Shown here in pieces: positions 35,405-46,670 of a DNA stretch of 64,000 bases. Where the stretch lies: assembly GCA_019775845.1 (NCBI GenBank), contig JADQAV010000002.1:806001-870000 (forward strand). Direction: 5' to 3'. This DNA comes from Myrmaecium sp. VS I D KN 1. Lineage: Eukaryota > Ascomycota > Dothideomycetes > Valsariales > Valsariaceae. The notes under the pieces are model-generated. The model worked only from the letters and a program-made list of their open reading frames with translations, had not been told where the DNA came from and made no database searches. Positions within the stretch are counted from its first letter, which is position 1. Each line of letters begins with the position of its first letter. Both the position numbers and the translations under genes were made by a program.

Positions 35405-37602
35405 GGGCGGTTTCGAGCGGTGGGTGGTGTGGAGTGAGAGGAGGAGGGGGGTTGTTGCTTTGGGAGATACTTTTGCGTTGGGGGAGATGTTGAGATGTCC
35501 ACGTTCTTCTTCGTATCTTCCTGGGGTTTTCTAGTGCTCTGCTGCAGCCTACAGCCCCTTCTCGTTCCCTTCCCCTTCACTCCTTTCGGATCTCTTTCCT
35601 CTTCTACAGTGGGGTCACCACAACGGAACCGAAGGGAGATCCGTGGTATGGACTCTCCATGGACTGAGCAATAGTGCTACTTCTCAGAATCAGGATTATT
35701 CGTTGGGACTGAGATCGTCCGTGTGCAACAAGGCGTCGTCGTGTCTTGCTGCTCTTCGGTTCTTGTTATGTATTAGAGGAGGAGCGTGGAAGGCTGCCGA
35801 TAAGCAAGTAGTGGCCGGTGAGCGAGACGGATTCGCTTAGAGCCCGGGGGACATCTCCGTCTGTTGTCTGACAGGATGATTCTTCGCTCGAGTATGCAGT
35901 GTAGTAAAGCCCATAGGGTGCATGAAGTAGGAGCGGTACTCCGTAGGCGGCAATATGTACGAGTGTACATACAGACATTTCCACTCGAAACCTGTTATTA
36001 TCCAAGTACTTATGTAAGCTCGCTGCATGCTGATCGTCAATCAATCGTTTCACATTGTGACATAAGTAACCGTGATTGGCCCGGTTCGCGGAAGCGACAT
36101 CTCGCCTATACAAATATGCATATATCTCGCCCAATCACTTTCGCAGTACCTATCTATCTATCTATCTATGTAATCCACGAGCGATCGAGCGAGGGGACGA
36201 TCGCTACTCCTACCTCATCAACGTGCTGCTGTCAGTCCGCGGAGCTCAGGTGCTCACATCCGTGATAGTGATAGCCATAAATAGCTGCGACGCCCAAGTC
36301 CTCCCCTCGTCGTCATGACATCCATCCATCTATTTTCTTTTACGATCGGCAACGGACACATGGCAGTGTGAAGAAGGGAGAAGTTGAAGGCGAGAGCCCT
36401 TGAGGTACATTCAATCCGATGCACCAGTTCTACTTCGTCGGGTTACTCGAACAAGCCTAGCATGCATGGTAGGCCGATCGACTGTGATAATTCAACAAAC
36501 CGTTTCCACCAAAGGATGCGAAACCGTTGGATGTACTGTACATATGCGGTGGGCGGTGTACGGTGCGGCGATACGGCGATGCGACGAAGGCTCTGATTCT
36601 GATGTCTTGGCGGCGGCGTCATAATTTCTGCAACATTCCTGCAGGCTGCAAGCCACCAACGGGAAGGGGTGGGAGATCGGCAAACATGGCAATTGGTCGA
36701 ATTTCCCCCCCAATCGGATATCCCGTCCCATGCTATTCCTTCATAGGTTCCTGTTTGCGACAACATGGAAGCACTTGTATATCTATACCTACAGACTACA
36801 GAGTGCCATATATAATTCCAAGCTACCACTCCTTTTTGTGGGCTCGCTCGGAAAGCCTGAAGAAAGAGGATGAAGAAATTTCTAGTCCTCCCCCCTTCTT
36901 CTCTTCTTTCCCATCCTCCCCGTCCACCCAAAGGTCCTATACTCCGTACACCATGTGAATTCCCAGATGGAGGAGAGGAGGAGGGGATCGGGGCCAGGGG
37001 GGGATCGATGAAAGGACAGCGGGTGGTGGGAACGGGATGGAATAGCTAGTCACAGTGGGTCCTCCTCCCATCTCGCTCCCCATCCAACCCATCCAACGCC
37101 ATCCAGCTGGCGAGCGGCCGGGGGGCCCACTTTCCCACTCTCAACCGAGCATCAACCGTCCCGCTGGGTGAAGTGTGAGAGAGCCCGTACCTGCTTTCCG
37201 CACCCGCTGCGTCATCGTCCCCCATCATCCCCATCATCCCAGGGTTCAAACATGCCAGCCCAAACGGCGTCGCCAAATCCTTCAAAAGCGCTCACCGAGC
37301 CCGTCTGTCATGGCACTCACCCTTGAAACCCCCAAATCTCCACCGCCATCTCTCACCACCACTATTCATCCCATCTGAACCTTGCATTTGCCTGTTTTTC
37401 GCAACGATCATTTTACTTCTGGACTCGGTCGGCATCAGAGGAGTTATTGCCAGTTTAATCTAGACCACCCCCGGATTCAATTCTAAAACGGTCATTGCAG
37501 CACCCCCAGAGGAACTTGCTCGAAACAAACATCATCCCCTTTGGCTAGGAAAGCCAAGATCCAAGGAGATCGACCATAAGAAAAGAAAACACACAACCCG
37601 CC
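35405..37602. other. 2.2-kb intergenic region with a TATC microsatellite
   Basis: No gene is supported between the subtilase and the aquaglyceroporin. The interval includes a TATC repeat at 36.15 kb and an A/T-richer middle. Its right end is C-rich, probably the promoter and 5' UTR of the aquaporin gene. Confidence 0.45.
36151..36168. repeat. TATC microsatellite
   Basis: About four and a half TATC units in non-coding DNA. Confidence 0.8.
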
Positions 37603-39375
37603 ATGACAGCACCTCGGTCGCCCTCTCGCCGACCTTCCTCCAGGGGGCAAGATGACCACCGTGAACACGAGCATCGAGCACACGAAGACATCACGCCCGA
37701 CGAGATGAAGGAGATCGCAGCGGCGGATAAGCCGTCCAAAACGATTCCCGCCTCCCAAGGCGAGGATAACCCGGAGTACAAGCACCAGCGGAACGTCGAA
37801 CCGAACGATATGGACGAGCCCAATCCGGAGGAGAACGCCGACAAGGCGTGGGAAGGCATAAACGAGCGGGAGATAGAGTCGCGAGAAGAAGAGGGTGACG
37901 GGAGCGGCGGCGGGGTGATGGAGAAGGTGGAAGAGAAAGTTGAGGATGGGCGGGGGAAACGCGATGACGATGGCGGTGAATCCCTGAAGCGGGGGCGACC
38001 GAAGGATCCTAATGCCAGGAAAGACAGCAACCGCCGGAACGCGAGCCGGAGCGCGGAACAGCGCGCCGTCTTCGAGCAGCACGATCCCTCCAGCGTCTGG
38101 TCCCGGATCAACCGGGACGCGCAGGAGCGGAAGGAGCGGAAGCGGTCGGATCCGGACCGGCAGCGGAAGCGCGGAGGCCCCAAGACGACCCGCAATCCGT
38201 ACATCCCCGCTCACTCCCGGAACCCGCACTATCACCAGCAGCAACAGGCGCGGTCCCAGCAGACCCTCGAAGAGGCCCGCTCCGCCTCGGAATCGCCGGA
38301 GACGGACACCGACCTGGAGAAGCAGGACAGCAAGAGCCGCCTCTTCAACGATCCCCACCACGGCTGGGCCCGCCGCCAGCTGCACTCCATCCGCCGTCAC
38401 ATCGGCCTGCACCCGAACGCGCCCGTCTACAGCGAGCACGAAGCCGCGCCGCACTCCCTCCTGCTCTGGTCCCGGATCCGGATCGCGCTGCGGGAGCCCT
38501 TCGCGGAGTTCTGGGGCACCCTCATCATGGTGCTCTTCGGCAACGGCGTCACGGCGCAGGTCCTGCTCAGCGCCGGCTCCTCGAGCGCGCCCGGCGCCCA
38601 GGGCTACGGCAACTACAACAACATCTGCTGGGGCTGGGCGCTCGGCGTCATGCTCGGCATCTACGTCGCCGGCGATAGCGGCGCGTACCTCAACCCGGCC
38701 GTGACGCTGGGCAACTGCCTCTTCCGCAAGCTGCCCTGGCGGCGCTTCCCGCTCTACTTCCTCGCCCAGTGCCTCGCCGGCTTCGTGGGCGCCTTCATCA
38801 CGTACGGCAACTACATCGGCGCGATCGACTCGTTCGAGGGCGGGCCGGGGATCCGGAACGTGCCGCCGGTGAAGACGGCGACGGCGGGCATCTTCGCAAC
38901 CTACCCGCAGACCTTCCTCGACACCGCCTCCGGCTTCTTCAACGAGTTCATCGCGGCCGCCCTGCTCATGTTCATCCTCTTCGCCCTCAAGGACGGGGCC
39001 AACAACGGCACCGCCAAGGGCGACAAGTGGTTCCCGCTCAACCTCTTCTTCGTCATCTACGGCCTCGAGGCCGCCTTCGGCTACGAGACCTCGTGCGCCC
39101 TCAACTTCGCCCGCGACGTCCCCGGCCGCATCGCCTCCCGCATCCTCGGCTACAGCGGCGTCTGGTCCGCCGGCGGCCACTGGTTCTGGGTGCCCATGGT
39201 CGCCCCCTGGCTCGGCTGCCTCGTCGGCGGCTACCTGTACGACTTGTTTATCTACACCGGCGACAGCCCCGTCAACACCCCGTGGATGGGCGCCAAGATG
39301 ATCGCCCGGCCGGATCTGGCCATCCGAGCCGCTCGCGAGAACGTCAAGCGGGAGCGGGAGCTGGATGTGGTGTAG
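37603..39375 (+). CDS. Aquaglyceroporin-type MIP channel with long N-terminal tail
   Basis: Single-exon 590-aa member of the major intrinsic protein family, a plasma-membrane channel for glycerol and other small neutral solutes. The first ~290 residues are very hydrophilic, rich in Asp, Glu, Lys, Arg and Gln, and probably form a regulatory cytosolic domain as in yeast Fps1-type channels. Six membrane segments follow (residues ~300-560). The first pore box is canonical NPA at 364-366 (GAYLNPAVTLGN). The second is NFA at 501-503 in SCALNFARDVPGR; common members have NPARD followed by FGPR, and yeast Fps1 has NLA. The Arg of the selectivity filter (R504) is retained. The C-terminus is short and basic. 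Substrate and gating cannot be read directly. Confidence 0.87.
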   Translation: MTAPRSPSRRPSSRGQDDHREHEHRAHEDITPDEMKEIAAADKPSKTIPASQGEDNPEYKHQRNVEPNDMDEPNPEENADKAWEGINEREIESREEEGDGSGGGVMEKVEEKVEDGRGKRDDDGGESLKRGRPKDPNARKDSNRRNASRSAEQRAVFEQHDPSSVWSRINRDAQERKERKRSDPDRQRKRGGPKTTRNPYIPAHSRNPHYHQQQQARSQQTLEEARSASESPETDTDLEKQDSKSRLFNDPHHGWARRQLHSIRRHIGLHPNAPVYSEHEAAPHSLLLWSRIRIALREPFAEFWGTLIMVLFGNGVTAQVLLSAGSSSAPGAQGYGNYNNICWGWALGVMLGIYVAGDSGAYLNPAVTLGNCLFRKLPWRRFPLYFLAQCLAGFVGAFITYGNYIGAIDSFEGGPGIRNVPPVKTATAGIFATYPQTFLDTASGFFNEFIAAALLMFILFALKDGANNGTAKGDKWFPLNLFFVIYGLEAAFGYETSCALNFARDVPGRIASRILGYSGVWSAGGHWFWVPMVAPWLGCLVGGYLYDLFIYTGDSPVNTPWMGAKMIARPDLAIRAARENVKRERELDVV

Positions 39376-40042
39376 AGGTTTGTTGAATATCTGTGCGTGT
39401 AATGTATGAGAGCACTGTAGAACCCTTGTTTTTTGTTGTTCATTCTTCTGCTATACTGTCTCTCCGAACTCAAGGTCGCGGCTTTGGCATTGTCTTATTT
39501 CCTTTCTTTTTGTCTCTTCCTGTTGTCTTTATACATCTCTGTCACAAGAACCTGCATCAGTTGCATTGCATTCATCGACGTTTTCACATTACTCCAGCAT
39601 CACACGGGACATGATTACATGATAAAATGGAGTTGAAGCGAGAAAGAGAGACGGAAAATAGAAAATAGAGCAGAAGAAGCCGTAAAAGCGAGAAACTAGA
39701 CCACTCATCCCAGGCGTTCAGACAGGCGTCCTTCTTTACTCCCCTTTTGTTTCTCCTTTCACCTTTCTCTCTTGTGCTGGACACCCCTAGATTAATCCTT
39801 TTCCTGTCGGTTTATGTATAAAGGTATCTGTTTAGAAAGCAACGAGGCAGATGCTTATAGTACTTCTGCTTCTATACCCATCAACACATCTGTGTAATCT
39901 GTGCTTGCATACCATCAGATGTCGTGAAGACAAGGAGTTGCGAAAATCTAACGTAGATTTAGATTCAATGACACATATGGTTCCCCTCTACCGTCTAAAC
40001 CCCACCGTCTAAGTAACAAAGAACTCACTCCTCCTTCCGCAC
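39376..40042. other. Intergenic region between convergent genes
   Basis: About 0.67 kb of A/T-rich DNA between the 3' ends of the aquaporin and SnoaL-like genes. No gene is seen. Confidence 0.5.
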
Positions 40043-40832
40043 TCACTCATACCTCGTCTCCCAATTCAAATCGACCTCCTCCCCCCGCAACCACGCCGCC
40101 ATCGCATCATACAACCGATAAAACCCCTCATTATCCATCGTCGGCAATTCATTCAACACCCGATGTCCCGCCATCCGCTGGGCCACCGCCAGATACTTAT
40201 ACCCCTCGGGATACTTCCGCAACTCCTCCTCCGCAAACTCCGGCACGTGCCGCCCATCCACCGGCACCACCGTCGACTTCTCGTAAAACACCTTGTAATA
40301 CTGCACCTTCCAGTCGCCCCCGGAGCTGGTGGCTGGGTCCCGCCGCACGAAGAAGATGAACCGGTTGTCGCAGTCGACGTCGAAGGCCGGCTGGCCCGGC
40401 AGCGTGAACCGTTGCGTGATGGTCGTTTTCATCTTGCCGATCGCACGACCGGCGGAGAGGTTGAGGTTGACGAGCGTGCCGTTTTCGCGGTGCATGATGA
40501 AGTCCCCCCGTGCCCGCCCTTCTTTCGAGACTTTGATGAAGTCGTCGATGGGGAGGCCGCCGGACCAGGCTGGTGGTAGGCGGAGAGGATGCTTGTCAGT
40601 CTACGATTGGAAACAAAACAGTGAAAAGAGAACATCACATACTGGTCCACACATGCGCACCCTCAGCGGTGAAGATGCTGCGGAAGTTCTGCCACTCGGA
40701 CGCGTCCCGGTAGACGGGCCAGCCTTTGCAGAGCTCGCTGATGGCGAACCGGGCGAGCAGCTCCTCGGTCGAGCCGTTGATGTGGTTGGTGACCGCCGGC
40801 TCCGTCTCCTCGGCGGTGATGTTGTAGACCAT
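40043..40832 (-). CDS. SnoaL-like (NTF2-fold) protein
   Basis: Predicted 238 aa from exons 40643-40832 and 40043-40569 (73-bp intron, junction in frame). The N-terminal half has the SnoaL-like pattern of the NTF2 fold, the fold also used by scytalone dehydratase and polyketide cyclases: ELLARFAISELCKGWPVYRD, then FRSIFTAEGAHVW, GLPIDDFIKVSKEGRARGDF and FIMHRENGTLVNLNL. A conserved His (IMH) after the third helix is compatible with the family pocket. No signal peptide. These proteins bind or isomerise small molecules, but most fungal members are uncharacterised. It is the downstream member of three minus-strand genes (reductase, transporter, SnoaL-like), which may point to shared metabolism. 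Confidence 0.78.
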
Positions 40833-41377
40833 GGTGGCAAGGCTGAAGGAGGACGATCACCACAACCTTTGCAATTGATATATATTCAGGCGGACAGCGA
40901 AGAGTAAGTAATTAGATTGGCTTGAGCTGTCTCGCTGTAGAATAGATAATATGCGATGAACAACCTCAATTCCTCCTCCATCCAGCTCTTTAAGTAGTGT
41001 GAAGAAGGACCCGACGCTGACGTGTTGAGGGATCCACGCAGATGGAGAAGCTGAACGCGGCTGTCAAACGCGGCTGTTGCGTGCGGGAGGCCGTAACGCG
41101 CGGAGAGTGGCCTCGGGGCGATTCGAATCGGGGTCGGAACGGTCGGATCTCCTGATCGCTCACTAGCGAACATCGGGCAAGGCTGGGAGACGTCAGAACC
41201 TCATCGATCGATTTTTCCTTATCTGCTAACGAGATACTATTACTATGGAGTGCTGCTCACATCTTCCATCACGATCATACCACAAGATTCAGACACAGGA
41301 TTTTTCTTTCTCCGTCACTTCGCGCCCATGCCCACGTACAATAAATACAATACATAATATATGCCATACTGTCGCAA
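40833..41377. other. Intergenic region, no gene seen
   Basis: About 0.55 kb between the SnoaL-like gene and the upstream transporter gene. A TATATATC word (minus strand) lies near 40.88 kb, about 45 bases before the SnoaL-like start, and may be its TATA box. No other feature is clear. Confidence 0.4.
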
Positions 41378-42977
41378 TCAAAACACCACCCGCCATCTCC
41401 ACCCAACCGCCAATCCACGTGCCGCCGCAAAAGCGAGCGCGCCGGCCAGAAACACTGTCCCGGTAAAGACGATCAGGCCGGCCCAGTTCTCAGCACCACC
41501 ACTACCAGTTTCGAGGATGGCACCAGCCAAGGGGATGCCGGTCAAGGTGCCGAAGCTGACGAGGAAGTACGTGCACCCGTACCGCTTGCCATAGTCCTCC
41601 GTCTTGCAGACCTGAGCAACGCAGACGGGGGTAAGGGAGATCATGCAGCCGCTCCAGAAGCCGAACAGGACGGCGTAGGCGACGATGGCGGGCATGTTGT
41701 CGCCCGCTGCGAGCCAGAGGGTCAGCGTGACGACGGCGGTCCCCACGCTGGTGAGGATCATCACGTTGAAGCGACCCCAGCGATCGGCCCAGTAGCCCGG
41801 CACCAGCCGGCCGAGGATCGAGCCCGCGTTCAGGAAGGCGATCAGCTCGTACGCGAGCTTCTCGTCCATGCCCTTGGAGATGGCGTAGGCGGTCAGGTAG
41901 GTGTTGGGGACGAAGAGGGCCCACTCGACCAGGAAGGTGCCGAGGGTGGTGAGGGCGTAGATGGGCTCGCGCAGGGCGAGGAGGTCGATGCCGCCGCCGG
42001 CGCGCTTGTTGTACGGCAGCCGGGTCTTGACGAGGGCGAGGGCGAGGCCGCAGAGGAGGACGCTGAGCAGGCTGATGACGCGGATCGCGCCCGCGAAGCC
42101 GAGCCGGGGCGAGACGAGCAAAACGATGAGCGGGAAGAGGACGCCGCCGAAGCCGCCGGCGGTCATGGCGATCCCCGTCGCCACCGCCCGCCGCACCATG
42201 AACCAGTGCCCGACCGAGACGACGGCCGGGGTGAAGACCATGCAGCAGGAGATGCCGCCGAGGATGCCCCAGTCGAGCATGAACTGCCAGTATTCTGAGC
42301 AGGAGGGAAGTGATCAGTCAGCAACAGCTCCCATCGAAATGATTCCAATGCCGGGAGGACCGGGTGACGACCTACCTTCACACACGCTGAGGAGAAAGAT
42401 GGCAATCACAAGACCGACGCAGCCAGGGTACAAGGTATATTTCAACCCATGCGCATCGAAGATCGGGCCTACATCAAGGTGACCCAAAAGTCAGTCTACC
42501 AATCCCCAAAGCGCGAGCAAGGAAGAAAGACAGAGAAAAGACAGAGGAAGACAAGGGGGTGAAGGAAGAAAAGGGCAACCCACCAACCTGCAAACTCCCA
42601 AAATACAACAAAAACGTGAACGTGCTAAAAATCCACCCGATCTGCGCATGCGAGTATCCACGCAGCTGATGCGCATGCAGCCAGGCCTCCATCACACCCA
42701 CCGACGTGAGCAACCCAAAAGCGACCACCATCGCGCACCAGCAACCCGCCACCACGCTCCACGCTTGCGGCCCGCCCTCGGGGAAGGCGTGGTGCTCGAA
42801 GTAGAGCTGTTGTCGGTCTTCTTGCAGGGGCGGGTCCGGCCCTGGATCCCGGTTGCGGAGTAGTGGTGTTGTTTCCGTTGTTGTTTCTGGGTTTTCCGCT
42901 TCCGCTTCGGCTGCTGCTACCGCTGCCATTGCGGCCGCCTGCTGCTCCCGCCGGAGAGCTTCCGTGTCGTCTGTCAT
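41378..42977 (-). CDS. MFS monocarboxylate-type transporter (MCT/MCH family)
   Basis: Predicted 467-aa transporter of the fungal monocarboxylate porter branch of MFS (relatives include riboflavin carrier Mch5 and efflux carriers in some metabolite clusters). Exons on the minus strand are 42584-42977, 42376-42468 and 41378-42294. The first junction uses a GTGGGT donor at 42583 rather than the nearer GTTGGT, because only this restores GSLQVGPIFDAHGLKYTLYPG. The N-terminal ~70 residues are cytosolic, with an Ala/Glu-rich stretch and TTTETTPLLRNRD, a dileucine-like sorting motif. The entry motif is FPEGGPQAWSVVAGCWCAM. A mid-protein YNKRAGGGIDLLALREPIY loop separates the halves, and ILGRLVPGYWADRWGRFNVM is the family signature in the second half. 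Substrate unknown. Confidence 0.87.
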
Positions 42978-43843
42978 TGGATGACGATTAAAAACCCCTT
43001 GCTGGAATTCCGTGTGTGCGCGTCTTTAGATGATTTCGTTGAATCGAACAGCACCAAAGTTAATAGTGTTGCTTCAACCCAACCGCAAATGAAAGCAATC
43101 AACGACTCCCAATGGCAGTATGAGTCGTCAATAACAGGCTTTAAAAGCCTACAAGAAAGCAACAGAACCAGACAACAAAGGTCGGAAGAGGAGCGGTCAA
43201 GGACGACGGATGGCGGATCGGATGGTTCGAGAATGGTCGGTCGCCCCGGGGGGAAGCGGGGGGAGGAGGGGTTTCGTCATGCTCACAGAGATAGGTAGCT
43301 TTCTACCCTTTGAGGTTATCCTTCCCTAAATTTGAACATCTCCCCACCTGGAAATCAAAAAACAGGAAACAAATATACGGTGTATGTAAAGCGCGTGGGA
43401 TGGATGAATGGGTGACATAGGATGGAAGCTTCCAGTCGTATATACCCGAGCTATTGCCGACTCCACTGGGGATCGGAAGATCTGGGGATGTTGGGCGCCC
43501 CGACCCGACACTTCTTGCAAAAGATGAACTATTATATAGCGAAGTAATCTGTAATAAGTAATGGTACTTCACTGTGAGGTCGCTTTGTTGCTCTACCGAG
43601 GTGTGGGATTCAGCAAAGCAGTAGTGTTATACATTCGGGAGGAGCCGTCTGGAGAAGAGATGAGGCTCATACCAAGTAATTCTGGAGAACAGAGACAGCA
43701 TTCCAACAAAGCACCTCACCTGTTTCGATCAAGGGAAAGGACGCAATCACAAAGGATAAAGATGGGGATGAAAAAGCCTACAAAACCGAACCCCCAAACG
43801 CAACCTTTCCTCCCCTCCCTCACCACAACCTCCATCCCCCATC
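42978..43843. other. Intergenic region, no gene seen
   Basis: About 0.87 kb between the transporter and the SDR gene on the same strand. The stretch at 43.3-43.6 kb is A/T-rich. No gene or structured RNA is recognised. Confidence 0.45.
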
Positions 43844-44685
43844 CTAACACAGCCATCCACCATCAACGATCTGAGCCGTGCCGGTGATGTAGGAGGACTT
43901 GTCGCTCAGCAGGAACTCGGCCACGTTGGCGATCTCTTCCGCGCGGGCGACGCGGCCGAGGGCCGTGTGCCGCATGTCGAACTCCTGCTCCGCGATCTGG
44001 CTCCAGTCACCCAGCATGGGGGTATCAACCGGTCCTCTGCACACACGATGAAAATCAGCGATTGAATCCTTCCTTGCACCAACCTATAGGGAGGGGAGAT
44101 AAACACTTACGCGCAAAAACAATTACACCGCACCCTCCTCCCCTCCACACCAAGCTCACGCGCCGCAGCCTTCGTCAAACCGACCACAGCATGTTTACTC
44201 GCGACATACGCCGCGTTGCGCTGAAACCCCATGACGCCCGCCAGGCTACTCGCATTCACGATCGCGCCGCCGTCCTTCACCACCGGCAGCTCCGCCCGCA
44301 GACAGTTCAGCACCCCCTTCACGTTCACCGCCATCACCCGGTCAAAGTCCTCGTCGTCGATCTCCGACAGCAGGCGCACGTTGATGTGCCGGCCGATGAT
44401 GCCGGCCATGTTCGCCGCGCCGTCCAGCGGGCCGAGCTCCGCGACCGTCTGCGTGATCCAGGCCTCGACGGCGGCGCGGTCGCTTACGTCGACCGTGGTG
44501 CCGTGGGCGCGACCCCCGGCGGAGGTGATGGCGTTCACTGCGTCGTCGAGGGCGGCGCCGTTGATGTCGCAGAGGGAGAGCGTGGCGCCTTGGGCGGCGA
44601 GCTGCTTGGCGAGCTGCAGGCCGATGCCGGACCCCGCGCCGGTGATGGCGATGACTTTGTCTTTGAAGTAGCTGGCAGTCGACAT
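43844..44685 (-). CDS. Short-chain dehydrogenase/reductase (classical SDR)
   Basis: Predicted 255-aa NAD(P)-dependent oxidoreductase; exons 44111-44685 and 43844-44036 (74-bp intron). The cofactor motif is TGAGSGIG, and Asp in CDING after the second strand suggests NAD(H). NMAG takes the place of the structural NNAG. The catalytic set is Ser (NASSLAG), Tyr and Lys (YVASK), and the C-terminus has the common GPVDTPM and YITGTAQIVDGGW. I chose ATG 44685 because it gives a standard SDR length; an in-frame ATG at 44763 would add 26 residues. It is the first of three same-strand genes (SDR, MFS carrier, SnoaL-like). Substrate is not predictable. Confidence 0.88.
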
Positions 44686-46670
44686 GGTTGATGAGGGGTT
44701 GGAAGTAGCAGGGGTGTCGATGGTACGAATGGGGATGTGTGATGCCTGTGGAATAGTCAGCACCCGCTTATTGTCTGTACATTATCTGGCCTGGTATATT
44801 AAACCAACCTCTTGCTCTGGTAAGATGTCTTAAGCAGAGCGGACGAAAGCGAATCCAAACGTCACAACATGCACCTGGGGGCTCGGACGCCCACCCACTG
44901 CACTCCTTAACCCCGCATCCCCCCTCACTTTTACATATCTAATCGGCCGCGGCAGTGTGTGAACGCGTCTTCCCAAGCGTGCCCCGCCGCGCCTCCGCGC
45001 CCCTATGCCAATTCGAGTGAGGAAGTGGAGAGGAGGCCGGTAGATGTGAGGTGGGGGCAGTTAGCCGCACGCGCGGACTTCATTGGCTGAGGTCCAGCGG
45101 GGCCTTGCGTCCGGCGCGGAAAGGGGACGTGCCGACGGAGTTCGGAGGATCCATCCATCGGATGCAAAGTGGCCCGGGTGTCCCGCGGCGGGAAGGCGGA
45201 AAGCCCAAGGTGTACCGAGCGATCAGAGCAGAGTCCCGCAGATGGACGGGAACGCCGCTTCGAACTCCAGAACCATAGAGAGAACGGACTGGAGCTGGCT
45301 GCTCACTGACAGATCACCATTGATGAGTGTGATCGGGACTGAAGCGGGAGGAAGCGAACCGAAATCCCGCGTCCTCGGGGATCGTCGGGGGGGAATCGGA
45401 TGGGTGCCGCAAGCGGAAAACGTGACGAACCTTTCTCCCGTCCGGCATTCATAAGGAAAAAGGCGTGTCGTCATGAGTGAGTGAGTGAGGTGAGATTGAA
45501 GGGAGTGTGATGGGGAAACAGTACACTCTTACACTCAATCCCTCACTCATTCACTGCCTCCCTCACTCCCCCTTTTCCCAGAGTAACTCAATACGAAGAA
45601 CAAAACTAATACACGTTGTCTTCATGCCCAAGGTGACTACCCCCATCGAACAAGAAGCAAAGGAAAGACAATCGAACCGAAAGGGCAGAGGAAGGAGGAA
45701 AGAAAGAGGAGGAGAAAGCTCTATCTTTCCCCCTCCCGATATCACATCACCAGAGACCGTATCCGTACGACACATGCCTCCACACCACACCACACACACG
45801 CCACATGCCACGGCAGCAAGGCAACCATGATAAGGAATCTACCGTTCCTTTCTATCTTTCCCCGCTCTCGACCCGTGTCTCCCGTGGCCATCTGAACAGC
45901 ACGTTACTTTGTTCAGGTAGGCATGTTTGTTGGTCATGATGATGATGATGATGATCGCTCTCCCATCTCACCGTAAGCCATGTGTCTCAGGGAGGAAAGA
46001 GTAGGCGAATATGCTGTATTTTGATATTCACTTTTCATTTTTCACTATGACTTTCATATACCTATCAACGGACCTTCTCGTTTCATGCCGGGCAGTATCT
46101 CGCTTCCTCCACCAAGATCCCTTCCAAAAGATAAACAGTAAACCTTTTCCCCTTTTTCCACTTTTCCCTCTCTCCCAAAAATGCAATGATGATGATGCAA
46201 CCCAACCAAACACCACTCAGAAACAACGCCAGAAGTAAAACTTACCACCACTTCAGAAGAGGGGTAGGTGAGGGAAAATGAAAAACAACCCATGCTATCT
46301 AAACGGCCCATGACTTTCTCTTGTCCCAGGCGCTCTAAGGTATCCTTACGCTCTCTAGTGGACGTAAGAGATGCTCGACGTAGGAGAGAAGGGTCTAAAG
46401 GATAAGGGAAACAAACATGCGTAGGGGGTATCGTGACGGATGAGAAAATTCTAAAGAGAAGACAAGCGCTGAGAATAAAAAGCCAAGTGCTAATGCAGGG
46501 ACGAGGAAGAGAAAGTGTGACGGGACGCCGTGAAGACTTAACAACGTCCCGGTGACGGGGAGGTACGAATCTCCTCAATCGAGAAGAAGGTCAAAGTGCT
46601 TTTTACACCGCTCGTGACGGCCAGAGTCATTGATTTTCCATCGTGCCGTTTCCTCACGGATGCTGTCACC
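44686..46670. other. 2-kb intergenic region, simple repeats only
   Basis: No convincing gene is seen. The interval holds a GAGT-rich tract near 45.475-45.49 kb and a GAT repeat at 45.94 kb. The left end should carry the SDR promoter. Open frames in 45.0-45.5 kb have no family likeness. Confidence 0.45.
45936..45956. repeat. (GAT)n microsatellite
   Basis: About seven ATG/GAT units in non-coding DNA. Confidence 0.8.

Noticed and set aside
41095-41145. GATTCGAATC word resembling a tRNA T-arm
   Set aside because: No matching acceptor stem, D-arm or anticodon stem can be drawn around it.
45051-45454. Plus-strand frames of 75-123 residues upstream of the SDR gene
   Set aside because: Overlap each other in different frames and have no family likeness; more likely promoter-side non-coding DNA.
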